From Kushneria konosiri (GTDB lineage: Bacteria > Pseudomonadota > Gammaproteobacteria > Pseudomonadales > Halomonadaceae), in NCBI RefSeq assembly GCF_002155145.1, contig NZ_CP021323.1:2790001-2854000 (forward strand): a DNA stretch of 64,000 bases. Reading direction: 5' to 3'. Shown one piece after another: positions 1 through 10,752 of the stretch. The translations under genes were made by a program, and so were the position numbers. The stretch's first letter is position 1; each line of letters begins with the position of its first letter. The notes below the pieces were generated by a model that saw only the letters and a list, made by a program, of their open reading frames with translations, made no database searches and was not told the DNA's origin.

Positions 1-2
1 CG

Positions 3-965
3 GGCGATGCCAATGCCGAGCAGGACGAGAAGGTTGGTGACAAGGTACTTGCTCCGGCAGCCCGCAAGCTGGTGGCCGAACACAACCTTGATGTCAACAA
101 AATCGAGGGCACCGGCAAGGGCGGCCGTATTCTGAAGGAAGATGTGCAAAAGGCCATTGAGGCCGGCAGTGCCAAAAAGGGTGGTGGCGAAAAGCCGGCG
201 ACCTCTTCTGGTACCGGTGTATCGCAAAAGGCCGCAGCGCCGGCAGGTGCGGCCATTCAGGGTGAACGTCCCGAACAGCGCGTGCCGATGAGTCGTCTGC
301 GTCAGACCATCGCCAAGCGTCTGGTACAGGCACAGCAGACCGCTGCCATGCTCACCACCTACAATGAGGTGGACATGAGTGCGGTGATGGCGCTGCGCAG
401 CCAGTACAAGGATGACTTCCTCAAGGCGCATGACGTGAAGCTCGGTTTCATGGGCTTTTTCGTCAAGGCCGCGACAGAGGCCCTTAAGCGCTTCCCGGAC
501 GTCAATGCCTCCATCGACGGTACTGATATTGTCTATCACGGCTATCAGGATATCGGTGTTGCCGTGTCCACGCCGCGTGGTCTGGTTGTTCCAGTGCTGC
601 GTGATACGGATTCCATGAAGCTGGCCGACGTTGAAAAGACCATCGGTGACTTCGGCAAGCGTGGCCGTGACGGCAAGCTCGGCATTGAAGACATGCAGGG
701 CGGCACCTTTACCATCACCAACGGCGGTATCTTTGGCTCGTTGATGTCGACGCCGATTCTCAATCCGCCGCAGACGGCCATTCTGGGTATGCACAAGATC
801 CAGGAGCGTCCGATGGCGGTCAACGGCAAGGTCGAGATTCGCCCGATGATGTATCTGGCGCTTTCCTACGATCATCGCATGATCGATGGCAAGGACGCGG
901 TCCAGTTCCTCGTGGCCATCAAGAGCCTGCTTGAGGATCCTGCGCGTTTTCTGCTTGACGTTTAA
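3..965 (+). CDS. odhB: Dihydrolipoyl succinyltransferase, E2 of 2-oxoglutarate dehydrogenase (5' truncated by window)
   Basis: The open frame runs in from the window edge. It encodes the peripheral subunit-binding domain ([13 protein letters not shown], about bases 45-85) that docks E3, an Ala/Gly/Lys-rich linker, and the catalytic acyltransferase domain ending with the active-site motif DHRMIDG near base 870. The lipoyl domain lies outside the window. E2 transfers the succinyl group from lipoate to CoA in the TCA cycle. The neighbours lpd, sucC and sucD fix it as the oxoglutarate E2, not the pyruvate E2. An ATG/GTG-initiated reading from base 72 would only be an internal start. Confidence 0.95.
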   Translation, partial: GDANAEQDEKVGDKVLAPAARKLVAEHNLDVNKIEGTGKGGRILKEDVQKAIEAGSAKKGGGEKPATSSGTGVSQKAAAPAGAAIQGERPEQRVPMSRLRQTIAKRLVQAQQTAAMLTTYNEVDMSAVMALRSQYKDDFLKAHDVKLGFMGFFVKAATEALKRFPDVNASIDGTDIVYHGYQDIGVAVSTPRGLVVPVLRDTDSMKLADVEKTIGDFGKRGRDGKLGIEDMQGGTFTITNGGIFGSLMSTPILNPPQTAILGMHKIQERPMAVNGKVEIRPMMYLALSYDHRMIDGKDAVQFLVAIKSLLEDPARFLLDV

Positions 966-975
966 GCCTTCCAAT

Positions 976-1009
976 CCCGCCCGGTCCTGCACCGGGCGGG
1001 CTGTTTTAT
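976..1009 (+). terminator. Intrinsic terminator/attenuator between odhB and lpd
   Basis: A perfect 10-bp GC-rich stem (976-985 with 991-1000) and a 5-nt loop are followed by CTGTTTTAT. Its place inside a TCA operon suggests partial termination that lowers expression of lpd and sucCD relative to the upstream genes. Confidence 0.7.
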
Positions 1010-1036
1010 ACCGATCGCCGGCAATATGCAGGATGA

Positions 1037-2500
<1,464 letters not shown>

Positions 2501-2523
2501 TGCATCGACATTGACGTTAACCT

Positions 2524-2585
2524 CACTTCGGTCGTCGCCGGAGTGAATCGGGATGGGGTGACAGGCCTTCGGTCATCGCCCCATC
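2524..2585 (+). other. Two tandem hairpins in the lpd-sucC gap
   Basis: The first stem pairs 2524-2531 with 2538-2545, including one G-T pair. The second pairs GATGGGGTGAC (2552-2562) with 2572-2585, with a small bulge. Neither is followed by a T-tract, so they look more like mRNA processing or stability structures than terminators. Confidence 0.4.
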
Positions 2586-2618
2586 AATCGAGTCCAATGC
2601 AACCAATGGCATGAGACG

Positions 2619-3785
2619 ATGAATCTTCACGAGTATCAGTCAAAACAGTTATTTGCTGATTATGGTCTGCCGGTCTCCAAAGGGTACGCGGTAGATACCC
2701 CCGAAGAAGCAGCCAAGGCATGCCAGAAAATTGGCGGGGAACGCTGGGTAGTCAAGGCACAGGTACACGCCGGTGGTCGCGGCAAGGCAGGCGGTGTCAA
2801 GCTGGTCACCAGCCCCGAAGAAGCCAGCGCTTTCGCCGAGCAGTGGCTGGGCAAGAACCTTGTCACCTATCAGACGGATGAAAAGGGCCAGCCGGTCACA
2901 AAGATTCTGGTCGAAAACTGCACCGATATCGCCACCGAGCTGTATCTGGGTGCGGTAGTGGATCGTGGTTCACGTCGCATCGTGTTCATGGCCTCCACCG
3001 AAGGTGGTGTCGAGATCGAAAAGGTGGCTGAAGAGACACCGGAAAAGATCCTCAAGGCCGAAATCGATCCTCTGGTCGGGCCGCAGCCCTACCAGGCGCG
3101 TGAACTGGCGTTCAAGCTGGGCCTGAACAAGGAACAGATCAAGCAGTTCACCAAGATTTTCCTGGGTCTGGCAAAAATGTTTGCCGACAAGGATTTTGCA
3201 CTGCTGGAGATCAACCCGCTGGTCATTACCGAAAGCGGCGATCTGCACTGCCTGGATGCCAAGATCAACCTGGACAGCAACGCGCTGTATCGTCATCCCG
3301 ATCTTGAAGAGATGCGCGATCCCAGCCAGGAAGACGAGCGTGAAGCCAACGCCCAGAAGTGGGAACTCAACTACGTGGCGCTCGATGGCAACATTGGCTG
3401 CATGGTCAACGGCGCAGGCTTGGCCATGGGCACGATGGACATCATCAAGCTCTCCGGCGGTCAGCCGGCCAACTTCCTTGATGTTGGCGGCGGTGCTACC
3501 AAGGAACGTGTCGCGGAAGCGTTCAAGATCATCCTGTCCGATACCTCGGTAAAAGCCGTACTGGTCAATATCTTTGGCGGTATCGTGCGTTGCGACATGA
3601 TTGCCGAAGGCATCATGGGTGCCGTAGAGCAGGTTGGTGTCAACGTGCCGGTCGTTGTTCGCCTTGAAGGCAATAACGCAGAGCTTGGCACGCAAAAGCT
3701 TGCCGATAGCGGCCTCAACATCATTGCAGCAACCAGCCTGACCGATGCGGCGCAGCAGGTGGTTAAAGCAGCGGAGGGCAAATAA
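2619..3785 (+). CDS. sucC: Succinyl-CoA synthetase, beta subunit
   Basis: This is an ADP-forming succinate-CoA ligase beta chain of 388 residues, the same length as E. coli SucC. It starts [12 protein letters not shown], the family's typical N-terminus. An ATP-grasp domain carries the glycine-rich GRGKAGGVK nucleotide loop, and a C-terminal flavodoxin-like domain contains [10 protein letters not shown]. With SucD it makes ATP from succinyl-CoA in the TCA cycle. Its TAA overlaps the sucD ATG by one base (TAATG), which implies translational coupling of the two subunits. Confidence 0.97.
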   Translation: MNLHEYQSKQLFADYGLPVSKGYAVDTPEEAAKACQKIGGERWVVKAQVHAGGRGKAGGVKLVTSPEEASAFAEQWLGKNLVTYQTDEKGQPVTKILVENCTDIATELYLGAVVDRGSRRIVFMASTEGGVEIEKVAEETPEKILKAEIDPLVGPQPYQARELAFKLGLNKEQIKQFTKIFLGLAKMFADKDFALLEINPLVITESGDLHCLDAKINLDSNALYRHPDLEEMRDPSQEDEREANAQKWELNYVALDGNIGCMVNGAGLAMGTMDIIKLSGGQPANFLDVGGGATKERVAEAFKIILSDTSVKAVLVNIFGGIVRCDMIAEGIMGAVEQVGVNVPVVVRLEGNNAELGTQKLADSGLNIIAATSLTDAAQQVVKAAEGK

Positions 3786-4657
3786 TGAGTATCCTGATTG
3801 ACAAGAACACCAAGGTAATCTGCCAGGGATTTACCGGTGGTCAGGGCACGTTCCACTCGGAACAGGCCATCGAATACGGCACCAACATGGTCGGTGGCGT
3901 GACGCCGGGCAAGGGTGGTCAGACCCACCTTGGCCTGCCGGTGTTCAACACCGTTTCTGAAGCCGTTGAGCAGACCGGCGCAGAAGCGACCGTCATCTAC
4001 GTACCGGCCGCCTTTTGCAAGGATTCGATCCTTGAAGCCGCCAATGCGGGCATCAAACTGATCATCTGTATCACTGAAGGCATTCCGACGCTGGACATGC
4101 TGGATGTGAAGGTCAAGTGTGACGAGCTCGGTGTGCGCCTGATTGGTCCCAACTGCCCGGGTGTCATCACGCCGGGCCAGTCCAAGATCGGCATCATGCC
4201 CGGCCACATCCACAAGCCCGGTCGTGTCGGTATCGTTTCTCGCTCCGGCACCCTGACCTATGAAGCGGTCAAGCAGACCACTGACCACGGCTTTGGTCAG
4301 TCTACCTGTGTCGGTATCGGCGGCGATCCGATTCCGGGCTCCAACTTCATCGATATCCTCGAGATGTTCGAGAAGGACCCGGCAACCGAAGCCATCGTCA
4401 TGATCGGTGAAATCGGCGGTACGGCAGAAGAGGAAGCAGCTCAGTACATCAAGGAGCATGTGACCAAGCCGGTCGTCGCCTACATCGCGGGCGTCACTGC
4501 GCCCCCGGGCAAGCGCATGGGTCATGCTGGCGCCATCATTGCCGGCGGCAAGGGCACTGCGGACGACAAGTTCCAGGCGCTGGAAGCTGCAGGTGTTCGC
4601 ACGGTGCGTTCGCTGGCTGAGATTGGCGACAAGCTCAAGGAAGCAACCGGCTGGTAA
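3785..4657 (+). CDS. sucD: Succinyl-CoA synthetase, alpha subunit
   Basis: The 290-residue alpha chain has an N-terminal CoA-binding Rossmann domain ([18 protein letters not shown]). Its phosphohistidine lies in the C-terminal [10 protein letters not shown] motif and carries phosphate between succinyl phosphate and ADP. The length matches E. coli SucD (289). The start overlaps the sucC stop by one base. This is the last gene of the operon and is followed by a strong terminator. Confidence 0.97.
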   Translation: MSILIDKNTKVICQGFTGGQGTFHSEQAIEYGTNMVGGVTPGKGGQTHLGLPVFNTVSEAVEQTGAEATVIYVPAAFCKDSILEAANAGIKLIICITEGIPTLDMLDVKVKCDELGVRLIGPNCPGVITPGQSKIGIMPGHIHKPGRVGIVSRSGTLTYEAVKQTTDHGFGQSTCVGIGGDPIPGSNFIDILEMFEKDPATEAIVMIGEIGGTAEEEAAQYIKEHVTKPVVAYIAGVTAPPGKRMGHAGAIIAGGKGTADDKFQALEAAGVRTVRSLAEIGDKLKEATGW

Positions 4658-4677
4658 TATCAGCAGGTGCACGTGAG

Positions 4678-4708
4678 CAAAAAGGGGGCCATCCGGCCCC
4701 CTTTTTTA
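4678..4708 (+). terminator. Rho-independent terminator of the suc operon
   Basis: The stem AAAAGGGGGCC / GGCCCCCTTTT has a 4-nt ATCC loop and a run of six T. The A-rich left flank lets it also work on the minus strand, for the gene ending at 4731. Confidence 0.9.
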
Positions 4709-4730
4709 TGCGCGCTGAAAGTATCGAAAA

Positions 4731-5747
4731 TCAAAGGTCTGAAGGTTTGGCTGCCTTGCGGCCTTCAAAAACCTTTTTCAGAAGCGGGCGCCCGGCCATC
4801 AGCATGAAGATGGGGGCGCCCGCGATGAGATAGAAGTAATAGGTCACTGCCCGCCAGATCAGGATGGCGGCAGCGGCGGTGCTCTGGCCCACCATGGGCG
4901 CGAGCAGTGCCGAGGAGGACAGCTCGGCGCCGCCGGCACCGCCTGGTAGCAGCGTCAGCTGACCGGCCGCCATGGAGAGCATCTGTACCAGGAAGGTCCA
5001 CGCCCAGTCCAGATGTTGATTCAGTCCATAAAGCGTGACGAATAAAATACTGTAGCGCACGATCCAGTGGGCAATGCCCAGCCCAAAGGCCAGTGCCAGA
5101 GCCGAGCGAGGGAGCCGCAGGGTTTCGGTAAAGGCCTTCTTGAAGATCAGAATGCGCCTGACCATGGTCTGCTGTAGTCGCGGGCTGACCTTCATTTTGC
5201 TCAGCAGCCTGCCGGAGATCACCAGAAAGCGGCGATGGTAGAGCCCCATCAGGACCACACCCAGCAAAGCCAGACACAGCAGGGCCATCGGCAACACCAG
5301 CATCCAGCCCAGTCTGGCATCGATGGAGCGGGTAATGACATAGATCATCATGGCGATCATGGAACACAGAAAAAACAGCAGATCGATGATCTGATCCACG
5401 GCAAAAACGGCCGTGGTTTGTGCCGGGCGAACGCCACGACGGGTCAGCAGGGCGATCAGGGTAAGCGGGCCGCCGCTGCCCCCCGGGGTCGCGCAGATGG
5501 CAAATTCGGTGGCCATGACGGTTCCAGTGGCCCTCATCAATCCCATCTCACCGGCACGCCCGGCCAGCAAAACCCTGAGCTTGGCGCCGTTGAGCAGCCA
5601 GCACAGCAGTACCATGCCGAGCATCAGGGCAAAAATGCCGGGCGGAAAGCCGGGGAGCAGGTGCAGCAGATCGCGTCCGCCCAGCATCACGGGGATGGCC
5701 ATGACGGCAAAAAGGCCTGCTACCAGCAGCCAGAGTGTTCTTTTCAT
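4731..5747 (-). CDS. YbhN/UPF0104-family membrane protein (lysylphosphatidylglycerol synthase TM region)
   Basis: A 338-residue protein with about eight hydrophobic segments. It carries the family signature TPGGSGGP (about residues 87-94) and a later LLPGGAGGAE, the two glycine-rich elements of the MprF flippase-like fold. Proteins of this type lack the aminoacyl-transferase domain and are thought to move lipids or lipid-linked molecules across the inner membrane. It follows a deacetylase-like gene and a glycosyltransferase on the same strand (70-bp gap), so a glycolipid or envelope polymer substrate is a reasonable inference. The exact substrate cannot be read from sequence. Confidence 0.8.
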   Translation of the reverse strand: MKRTLWLLVAGLFAVMAIPVMLGGRDLLHLLPGFPPGIFALMLGMVLLCWLLNGAKLRVLLAGRAGEMGLMRATGTVMATEFAICATPGGSGGPLTLIALLTRRGVRPAQTTAVFAVDQIIDLLFFLCSMIAMMIYVITRSIDARLGWMLVLPMALLCLALLGVVLMGLYHRRFLVISGRLLSKMKVSPRLQQTMVRRILIFKKAFTETLRLPRSALALAFGLGIAHWIVRYSILFVTLYGLNQHLDWAWTFLVQMLSMAAGQLTLLPGGAGGAELSSSALLAPMVGQSTAAAAILIWRAVTYYFYLIAGAPIFMLMAGRPLLKKVFEGRKAAKPSDL

Positions 5748-5817
5748 GACGTTAACTGATCTGGAGGTGGGTCAAGTCTGAACATGTCACCACCGTATGG
5801 CAGTGATGCGTGCAAGG

Positions 5818-6591
5818 TCATGACGTCGCCGTGTTCATTGGTTTGGGATGTGATTGACGATGAAGCCAGCTGATTTTGGTGGTGGGTTGATACCCTTCCT
5901 CCAGCAGGCGACGGATCGTATCAATCCAGTAGCGTCGTGAAATGTCGTGGCGCATATCGACCGGATGCAGGCCCAGTCGAATCAGCGGTTCATGACGATG
6001 ACGTCGGCGGGCCCGCTCGTTGACGACCCAGGACATGCCACGACGCCAGCGACTCCGTGCGCTCCAGACCAGCGAAGGCGCCTTGATGGCCGTGTAGTCC
6101 GGCAGCCGGTAAAGGTTTTCCGGGTCGCTGGTGTAGGTGAACCCTTGGGTTTTGAGTGCTCGACGCGCACCTTCACCCAAAAGCCAGGCCGGGGCGACAA
6201 AACCTTCCAGCGGCCAGTCTTCACGACGAAAGAGCTCGGCACCTCGTTCCAGGCGTTCAAGCGCCTCATCGTAGCCAATGGGGTAGAACTCGCCTTCGTA
6301 GGTATAGAGTCTGCGCATGAAATAATCGCGCGGTGTACGCGGGGGCGGTGCGTCATCGCAGTGATAGAAGCCGTGCAGCGCCAGCTCGTCACCACGTGCC
6401 ATGCGCTGATGCAAAAGACGCAGCATGCCGGCATCTTCAAAGGTGTTGCTGCGATGATGAAAGTCAGGCACCACAAGCCAGGTCATGGGAATGTTGCCCA
6501 TGCCATCGATCTCCTCGACAAAGGAGCGATAATCGGGCCAGGTGGCCGGCGCTATATCATGCAGTACCAGTGCGAATTCGCGATCAGCCAT
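5818..6591 (-). CDS. DUF2334 polysaccharide deacetylase-like protein
   Basis: This 257-residue cytosolic-looking protein starts MADREFALVLHDIAPATW. The H-D pair near the N-terminus, a later H-x-R and the HGFYHCDD stretch fit the metal-binding NodB-like barrel of DUF2334. The family is related to polysaccharide deacetylases that remove N- or O-acetyl groups from glycans. The start codon overlaps the end of the upstream glycosyltransferase by eight bases, so the two are translationally coupled and probably act on the same glycan or glycolipid. No signal peptide is visible, so the substrate is probably handled on the cytoplasmic side. Confidence 0.75.
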   Translation of the reverse strand: MADREFALVLHDIAPATWPDYRSFVEEIDGMGNIPMTWLVVPDFHHRSNTFEDAGMLRLLHQRMARGDELALHGFYHCDDAPPPRTPRDYFMRRLYTYEGEFYPIGYDEALERLERGAELFRREDWPLEGFVAPAWLLGEGARRALKTQGFTYTSDPENLYRLPDYTAIKAPSLVWSARSRWRRGMSWVVNERARRRHRHEPLIRLGLHPVDMRHDISRRYWIDTIRRLLEEGYQPTTKISWLHRQSHPKPMNTATS

Positions 6592-7765
6592 GTTGTACGC
6601 TCGCCTCGGCCGTCGTGCTGATGCCCAGCAGCTCTCGATAATGGTGCGTCACACCCTGCACCACAATGTTCCAGTCATGATGGCGCTCTACGTGCGCGCG
6701 TGCCTTTTGACCCATTACTCTGGCGTCGTTTTCAAACAGGGCATGAATGTTTTGTACCATGTCATCGCTGTCCAGTGGCTGACACAGCATGCCACAGCCT
6801 TCCGGTACGTTTTCTGCCAGAGCGCCGGCCCGGGTCGCCACGACCGGTATCCCGCAGGCCATGGCTTCCAGTACGACCAGACCAAAGGTCTCCTGCGTAC
6901 CGGCATGCAGAAGGGCATCACTGCTGGCGAAATAGCGCGCGATTTCAGCGGTCGGGCAGAAGTGATTGATCACCGTGACGTTGTCCGGTACCTGAGTCGG
7001 CATGGAAGAGCCGACCAGCAGCAGATGGAAGGGAGGCGATGTGCCATTGGAGAGCTTTTGCATCGCTTCCAGCAGAATATGAAGATTCTTTTCCTGTGAG
7101 CCACGCCCGGCAAATACCAGCAGCCGAGTGTCCTCGGAAAGCCCCAGTTCGGTCTTGACGCTGTCGTCGCGAAGCGATGGGTGAAAGGTTTTTAGATCCA
7201 CGCCCAGTGGCTGCACGCGAACGTTTTGAATACCAAGGCCTTCCAGACGCTGCGCCATGACGTTACTGGGGGCCAGCACCCGATCATAGTGGCCGTACAG
7301 CCGTTTGATGTAGGTATTGATCAGCGGACGCGACCAGTTGCCGAGTCGGTTGCTGATCATGGTCGGCAGATCGGAGTGATAAAAGGCCACCAGCGGGATA
7401 TCAAGCTCGCGTGCTCCGGCAATGGCGGCCCAGCCCACCGTATAGGGGTCACCGGCCTCGATCAGATCCGGTCTGACATCGCGCAGGGCGCGACGCCACG
7501 GGCCTCGGGTCAGGGGGAAGCGATAGCCATTGCTGAACGGCAGAGGCGCCGCCGGCACATTGACCCGGTGGTCATCTTCCTGACGCGTATATGCCTCTCC
7601 CGGCACCAGCAGCGTATGTCGAATATCGTCGGTTGCGTTCAAACGGCGGCGTTTGGCATCGAGATAGGTACGCACGCCACCGCTGGATGGCGCATAAAAC
7701 ATGGTCATGTCGGCAATATGCACTACGCCGAACCCTCCTCGAACCGCACGTATTTGATCGGACAA
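6584..7765 (-). CDS. Glycosyltransferase family 4-like (GT-B)
   Basis: A 393-residue GT-B enzyme. The N-terminal acceptor domain begins VVHIADMTMFYAPSSGGVRTY, with the glycine-rich acceptor loop. The C-terminal nucleotide-sugar domain has VFAGRGSQEKN and the E-x7-E motif in ETFGLVVLEAMACG. It probably moves a sugar from a nucleotide donor to a lipid or glycan acceptor. It is first in a three-gene minus-strand unit with the DUF2334 and YbhN-like genes. The true start may be downstream at the Met of MTMFYAP, since the first 20 residues look unlike the family. Donor and acceptor are unknown. Confidence 0.85.
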   Translation of the reverse strand: MSDQIRAVRGGFGVVHIADMTMFYAPSSGGVRTYLDAKRRRLNATDDIRHTLLVPGEAYTRQEDDHRVNVPAAPLPFSNGYRFPLTRGPWRRALRDVRPDLIEAGDPYTVGWAAIAGARELDIPLVAFYHSDLPTMISNRLGNWSRPLINTYIKRLYGHYDRVLAPSNVMAQRLEGLGIQNVRVQPLGVDLKTFHPSLRDDSVKTELGLSEDTRLLVFAGRGSQEKNLHILLEAMQKLSNGTSPPFHLLLVGSSMPTQVPDNVTVINHFCPTAEIARYFASSDALLHAGTQETFGLVVLEAMACGIPVVATRAGALAENVPEGCGMLCQPLDSDDMVQNIHALFENDARVMGQKARAHVERHHDWNIVVQGVTHHYRELLGISTTAEASVQHG

Positions 7766-7904
7766 TGGATAACTGCCGGGCGCAGGTCACCAGCAGGCGC
7801 CCTAGTATAATGTGTCAATCTGATGACTGCCGCTGTAACGGGTAACAGACTGTAGTCGTCAGGCCGACAGCTGCTCGCCCTGATGATCAGGGCGAGCGTG
7901 TGGT

Positions 7905-9713
7905 TCAGGCAGGGCGTGCCACCAGCGACCGGGTCTCTTCACGGGCTTCAATCAGCACGACATTGAGCATGTCGCCCAGACGGTAGCGCAATTCACCGCC
8001 GATGGTAATCAGACCTTCCTTGTCATCGATGCTGACGGCGTCACGGTCGGTGTGCAGCATGGAAGCAGGGACAAAGGCCGAGGCACCGTTGGCGGGCAGG
8101 CGAACACGCAGGCCGCCGCGGCGAATGTCGACGATTTCGCCTTCAAAGGGTGTCTCGCTGGTCACGGCATCGGCCAGATAGCGGACATAGAGCCAGTCCT
8201 TGACGTCACGCTCTGCCATGCGGTTCAGGCGACGACGCTCGCTCAGGTGGTCGGTCACGGCCACTTCGGCTGCCTTGTCGTGCTCGGCGTCACCTCGCAG
8301 CACCTGCTTGATCAGGCGGTGATTGATCATGTCGCCGTATTTGCGGATCGGCGACGTCCAGGTGGCGTAGGCCGGCAGCCCCATGCCGAAGTGCGGGCCC
8401 GGTTCTGTCTGCATGACGCTATAGCCCTGAAAGCGGCGAAGGCGTGCATCAAGCCAGGCATCCTTGCGCTCATCGAGCTGATGGCGCAGTGTCCGCCAGG
8501 CGGCGATGTCGTTGAACTGTTCCTGGGTCGCCTCAACCGACTGGCTGGCCAGAAATGCCTGAGCCTGCTCGGCCTTTTCAGTGGCAATCCCCTGATGAAC
8601 GTTGAAGATGCCATGGCCAACGTGCTCGCTGAGAAGGCCGGCGCAGCAGACGTTGGCCGCAATCATGGCCTCTTCCACCATGCGATGGCCGATGCGACGC
8701 TCTTCGGTGACGATATCAAGGACGTTGCCGGTGTCATCGAGCTTGAAGACGTAGTCGGGGCGGTCGGCAAAGACCAGCGCATGCTGCTGACGCCAGCTCT
8801 GGCGAGCCTGCGTCAGGCCGGCCAGCGCCTTGAGCTGCGCCTCGCCCTGTTCAAACATTGGCGTCCAGGCCGGTGTCGTGCCTGCCTCAAGCGCCTCGAT
8901 GTAGTCAGAGACCTGCTCGTAGTTCAGGCGGGCCTTCGAGCGTACGGTAGCCGCTTCAAAGTGGTACTCACCGATGACGCCATCGGCACCGACTTCAAGC
9001 GTACAGACCAGCGCGGGCCGGTCTTCATCCTGCTTCAGCGAGCACAGGTCATCGGCCAGCGGCTCGGGCAGCATGGTGACGTTCTGACCCGGCAGATAGA
9101 CGGTGAAGGCGCGCTGACGGGCCTCCTGGTCGACGCGATCACCCGGTTCGACATAGGCCGTGGGGTCGGCAATGGCGACCTTCATGCGGAAGCGACCGTT
9201 GTCCAGTGCTTCGACGCTGAGGGCATCGTCCATGTCGGTGGTCGTGGCGTTGTCGATGGTGAAAAAGGGCACATCGGTCAGATCACGACGTTCCAGACCT
9301 TCCTCACGCATTGGCCATTGATCACCGGCGTCGGGTGAGGCCTGCTCCAGCGCATGACGCGCCAGCGTGACCCGCCATGGGACGGACGGATGAGTCCCTT
9401 CGGCGATGATCTCATCGACCTGGACGAAAAAGCCGCGATCGTTTTCACGTAGCGGGTGGCGAAGCAGATGAACCACCACCCAGTCACCTTCGTTGAGCGA
9501 GCTCTCCTCGATACTGCGATGGGTGCGAGCCCGCAGCGCTGTATTGATGGAGGGATGATCAGGAATGACAGATAGACGCCCGTCACGCTTTTTGACGCGA
9601 CCGATGAAGCGACTGAGTCCGGCTTCGATCAGACTTTCCGGCTCGACACTCTTGCGTTCTTTCTCCTCATTGAGCACGGCCTCGACACGATCACCGTGTA
9701 CAACCTGCTTCAT
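7905..9713 (-). CDS. rnb: Exoribonuclease II, main body (N-terminus split off by a frameshift)
   Basis: These 602 residues cover most of an RNB-family 3'-5' exoribonuclease. They include the rest of the cold-shock region, the catalytic RNB barrel with Asp cluster DMDDALSVE, and a C-terminal S1 domain ([15 protein letters not shown]). The enzyme degrades unstructured mRNA processively. The usual N-terminus is present in another frame at 9710-9862. One missing C in the run read as CCGCCCCCGCC (plus strand about 9716-9720) breaks the frame, and restoring it gives [15 protein letters not shown] and a protein of about 652 residues (E. coli RNase II is 644). As it stands, translation would have to restart at the ATG of an ATGA overlap. 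Confidence 0.9.
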   Translation of the reverse strand: MKQVVHGDRVEAVLNEEKERKSVEPESLIEAGLSRFIGRVKKRDGRLSVIPDHPSINTALRARTHRSIEESSLNEGDWVVVHLLRHPLRENDRGFFVQVDEIIAEGTHPSVPWRVTLARHALEQASPDAGDQWPMREEGLERRDLTDVPFFTIDNATTTDMDDALSVEALDNGRFRMKVAIADPTAYVEPGDRVDQEARQRAFTVYLPGQNVTMLPEPLADDLCSLKQDEDRPALVCTLEVGADGVIGEYHFEAATVRSKARLNYEQVSDYIEALEAGTTPAWTPMFEQGEAQLKALAGLTQARQSWRQQHALVFADRPDYVFKLDDTGNVLDIVTEERRIGHRMVEEAMIAANVCCAGLLSEHVGHGIFNVHQGIATEKAEQAQAFLASQSVEATQEQFNDIAAWRTLRHQLDERKDAWLDARLRRFQGYSVMQTEPGPHFGMGLPAYATWTSPIRKYGDMINHRLIKQVLRGDAEHDKAAEVAVTDHLSERRRLNRMAERDVKDWLYVRYLADAVTSETPFEGEIVDIRRGGLRVRLPANGASAFVPASMLHTDRDAVSIDDKEGLITIGGELRYRLGDMLNVVLIEAREETRSLVARPA

Positions 9714-9862
9714 GGCGGGGGCGGCACGAAAAAGGACTGGCCGTCGTCGGTTTCCAGAAAGCCGTAGCCCTTGTCGGTGGCCTTGATCACACCGGTCACG
9801 CGGGGCGTTTTTTCACGGATCTGTTGCTTGAGCTGGGCGAGCTGGCTGTTGTTCGAGAGCAT
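9710..9862 (-). pseudogene. rnb: RNase II N-terminal fragment (first cold-shock domain)
   Basis: The reading frame from the ATG at 9862 gives [15 protein letters not shown] and then [20 protein letters not shown], the start of an RNA-binding cold-shock domain. It stops after FFVPPPP. The next in-frame piece of RNase II begins four bases earlier in a different frame (ATGA overlap). The frame stays open upstream to 9937, but those codons lack family similarity. See the main body for the frameshift. Confidence 0.8.
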
Positions 9863-9961
9863 CTCGTTAATCGGTTGGGGAATCGGGGGCCCACTATAAG
9901 GCCTCACAGGAGCCGGTGAAAGAGGCACCCTTGCCACTTGATGGTGGCAAGGGCCGCCACG

Positions 9962-10588
9962 TTATCCCAGCACCTGGTCGATGGGATGGTCACCCTCGAG
10001 CAAAACAATCTCTTCAGGGGCGGAGGTCTGACGTTTGAGCAGCGTCAAAATGGCGGTCGCAACATTGTCACGCGAGACGTCACCGGTGCTCGCTCTGCTC
10101 TGATCGGTTTCGATGTGACCGGTGCCGGGGTCGTCACTGAGCCGACCCGGCCGCAGGATGACATGTTCAAGGCCCGAGGCCTGCAGGTAGGCGTCTGCCG
10201 CGCGCTTGGCCACCAGGTAGGGCCTGAGTTTCTCGGGGCCCTTGAGCGGGTCGACGTGCAGCGTGCTGACCATGAGAAACCGGCGAATACCATGCTCCCG
10301 GGCCAGATCAACGGCGCGCATGGCACCGTTGAGATCCACCATCAGGGTATGGTCCAGCCCGGTGGCCCCACCGGAGCCGGCGGTAAAGACCACCTGATCG
10401 CAGCCCTCGAAGACGTGATCCATATCGCCGGTCAGATCGCCCATGACAGTCTCGACGCCGATCGAGTCAAAAAAGGTATTTTGTTGCTCGTCACGTACCA
10501 TGGCACGTACGGCGTGACCGCTTTGGGCGGCCTGTTCGCAAAGGCGTCGACCAATCTGGCCATTGGCACCGATGATTAATGTGGTCAT
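9962..10588 (-). CDS. NAD(P)-binding atypical SDR (NmrA/YwnB-like)
   Basis: This 208-residue Rossmann-fold protein starts MTTLIIGANGQIGRRL, giving the GxxGxxG dinucleotide motif at residues 7-13. It continues with VMGDLTG and VVFTAGSGG. The lack of a canonical YxxxK catalytic pair and the short length fit the atypical SDR5-like group of NAD(P)H-binding proteins, often reductases or redox sensors. AGAGG lies just upstream of the start. It is divergent from nagA and no operon partner is evident. The substrate is unknown. Confidence 0.8.
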   Translation of the reverse strand: MTTLIIGANGQIGRRLCEQAAQSGHAVRAMVRDEQQNTFFDSIGVETVMGDLTGDMDHVFEGCDQVVFTAGSGGATGLDHTLMVDLNGAMRAVDLAREHGIRRFLMVSTLHVDPLKGPEKLRPYLVAKRAADAYLQASGLEHVILRPGRLSDDPGTGHIETDQSRASTGDVSRDNVATAILTLLKRQTSAPEEIVLLEGDHPIDQVLG

Positions 10589-10633
10589 GACGGATACCTC
10601 TTGTCTGGGAATCTTGTCCGAGGGAGCTGCAAA

Positions 10634-10651
10634 CCTTGCCTGAAGGCAAGG
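10634..10651. promoter_or_regulatory. Inverted repeat between the SDR gene and nagA
   Basis: CCTTGCC-TGAA-GGCAAGG is a perfect 7-bp inverted repeat in the 165-bp divergent intergenic region. It could be an operator for the nag operon or part of a 5' UTR hairpin. No regulator gene is adjacent to help decide. Confidence 0.35.
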
Positions 10652-10752
10652 CAGCGCTGAAGATACATTCTTATTGAGTTGGGGTGTCGTAAGCGGATAT
10701 CAATCGGAACACTTCAGCGCATGACATGAATGGGCACAATGGGACATGGGCG

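Noticed and set aside
8052-9338. 428-codon open frame on the plus strand
   Set aside because: Antisense to the RNase II body, which carries the catalytic motifs in the other strand.
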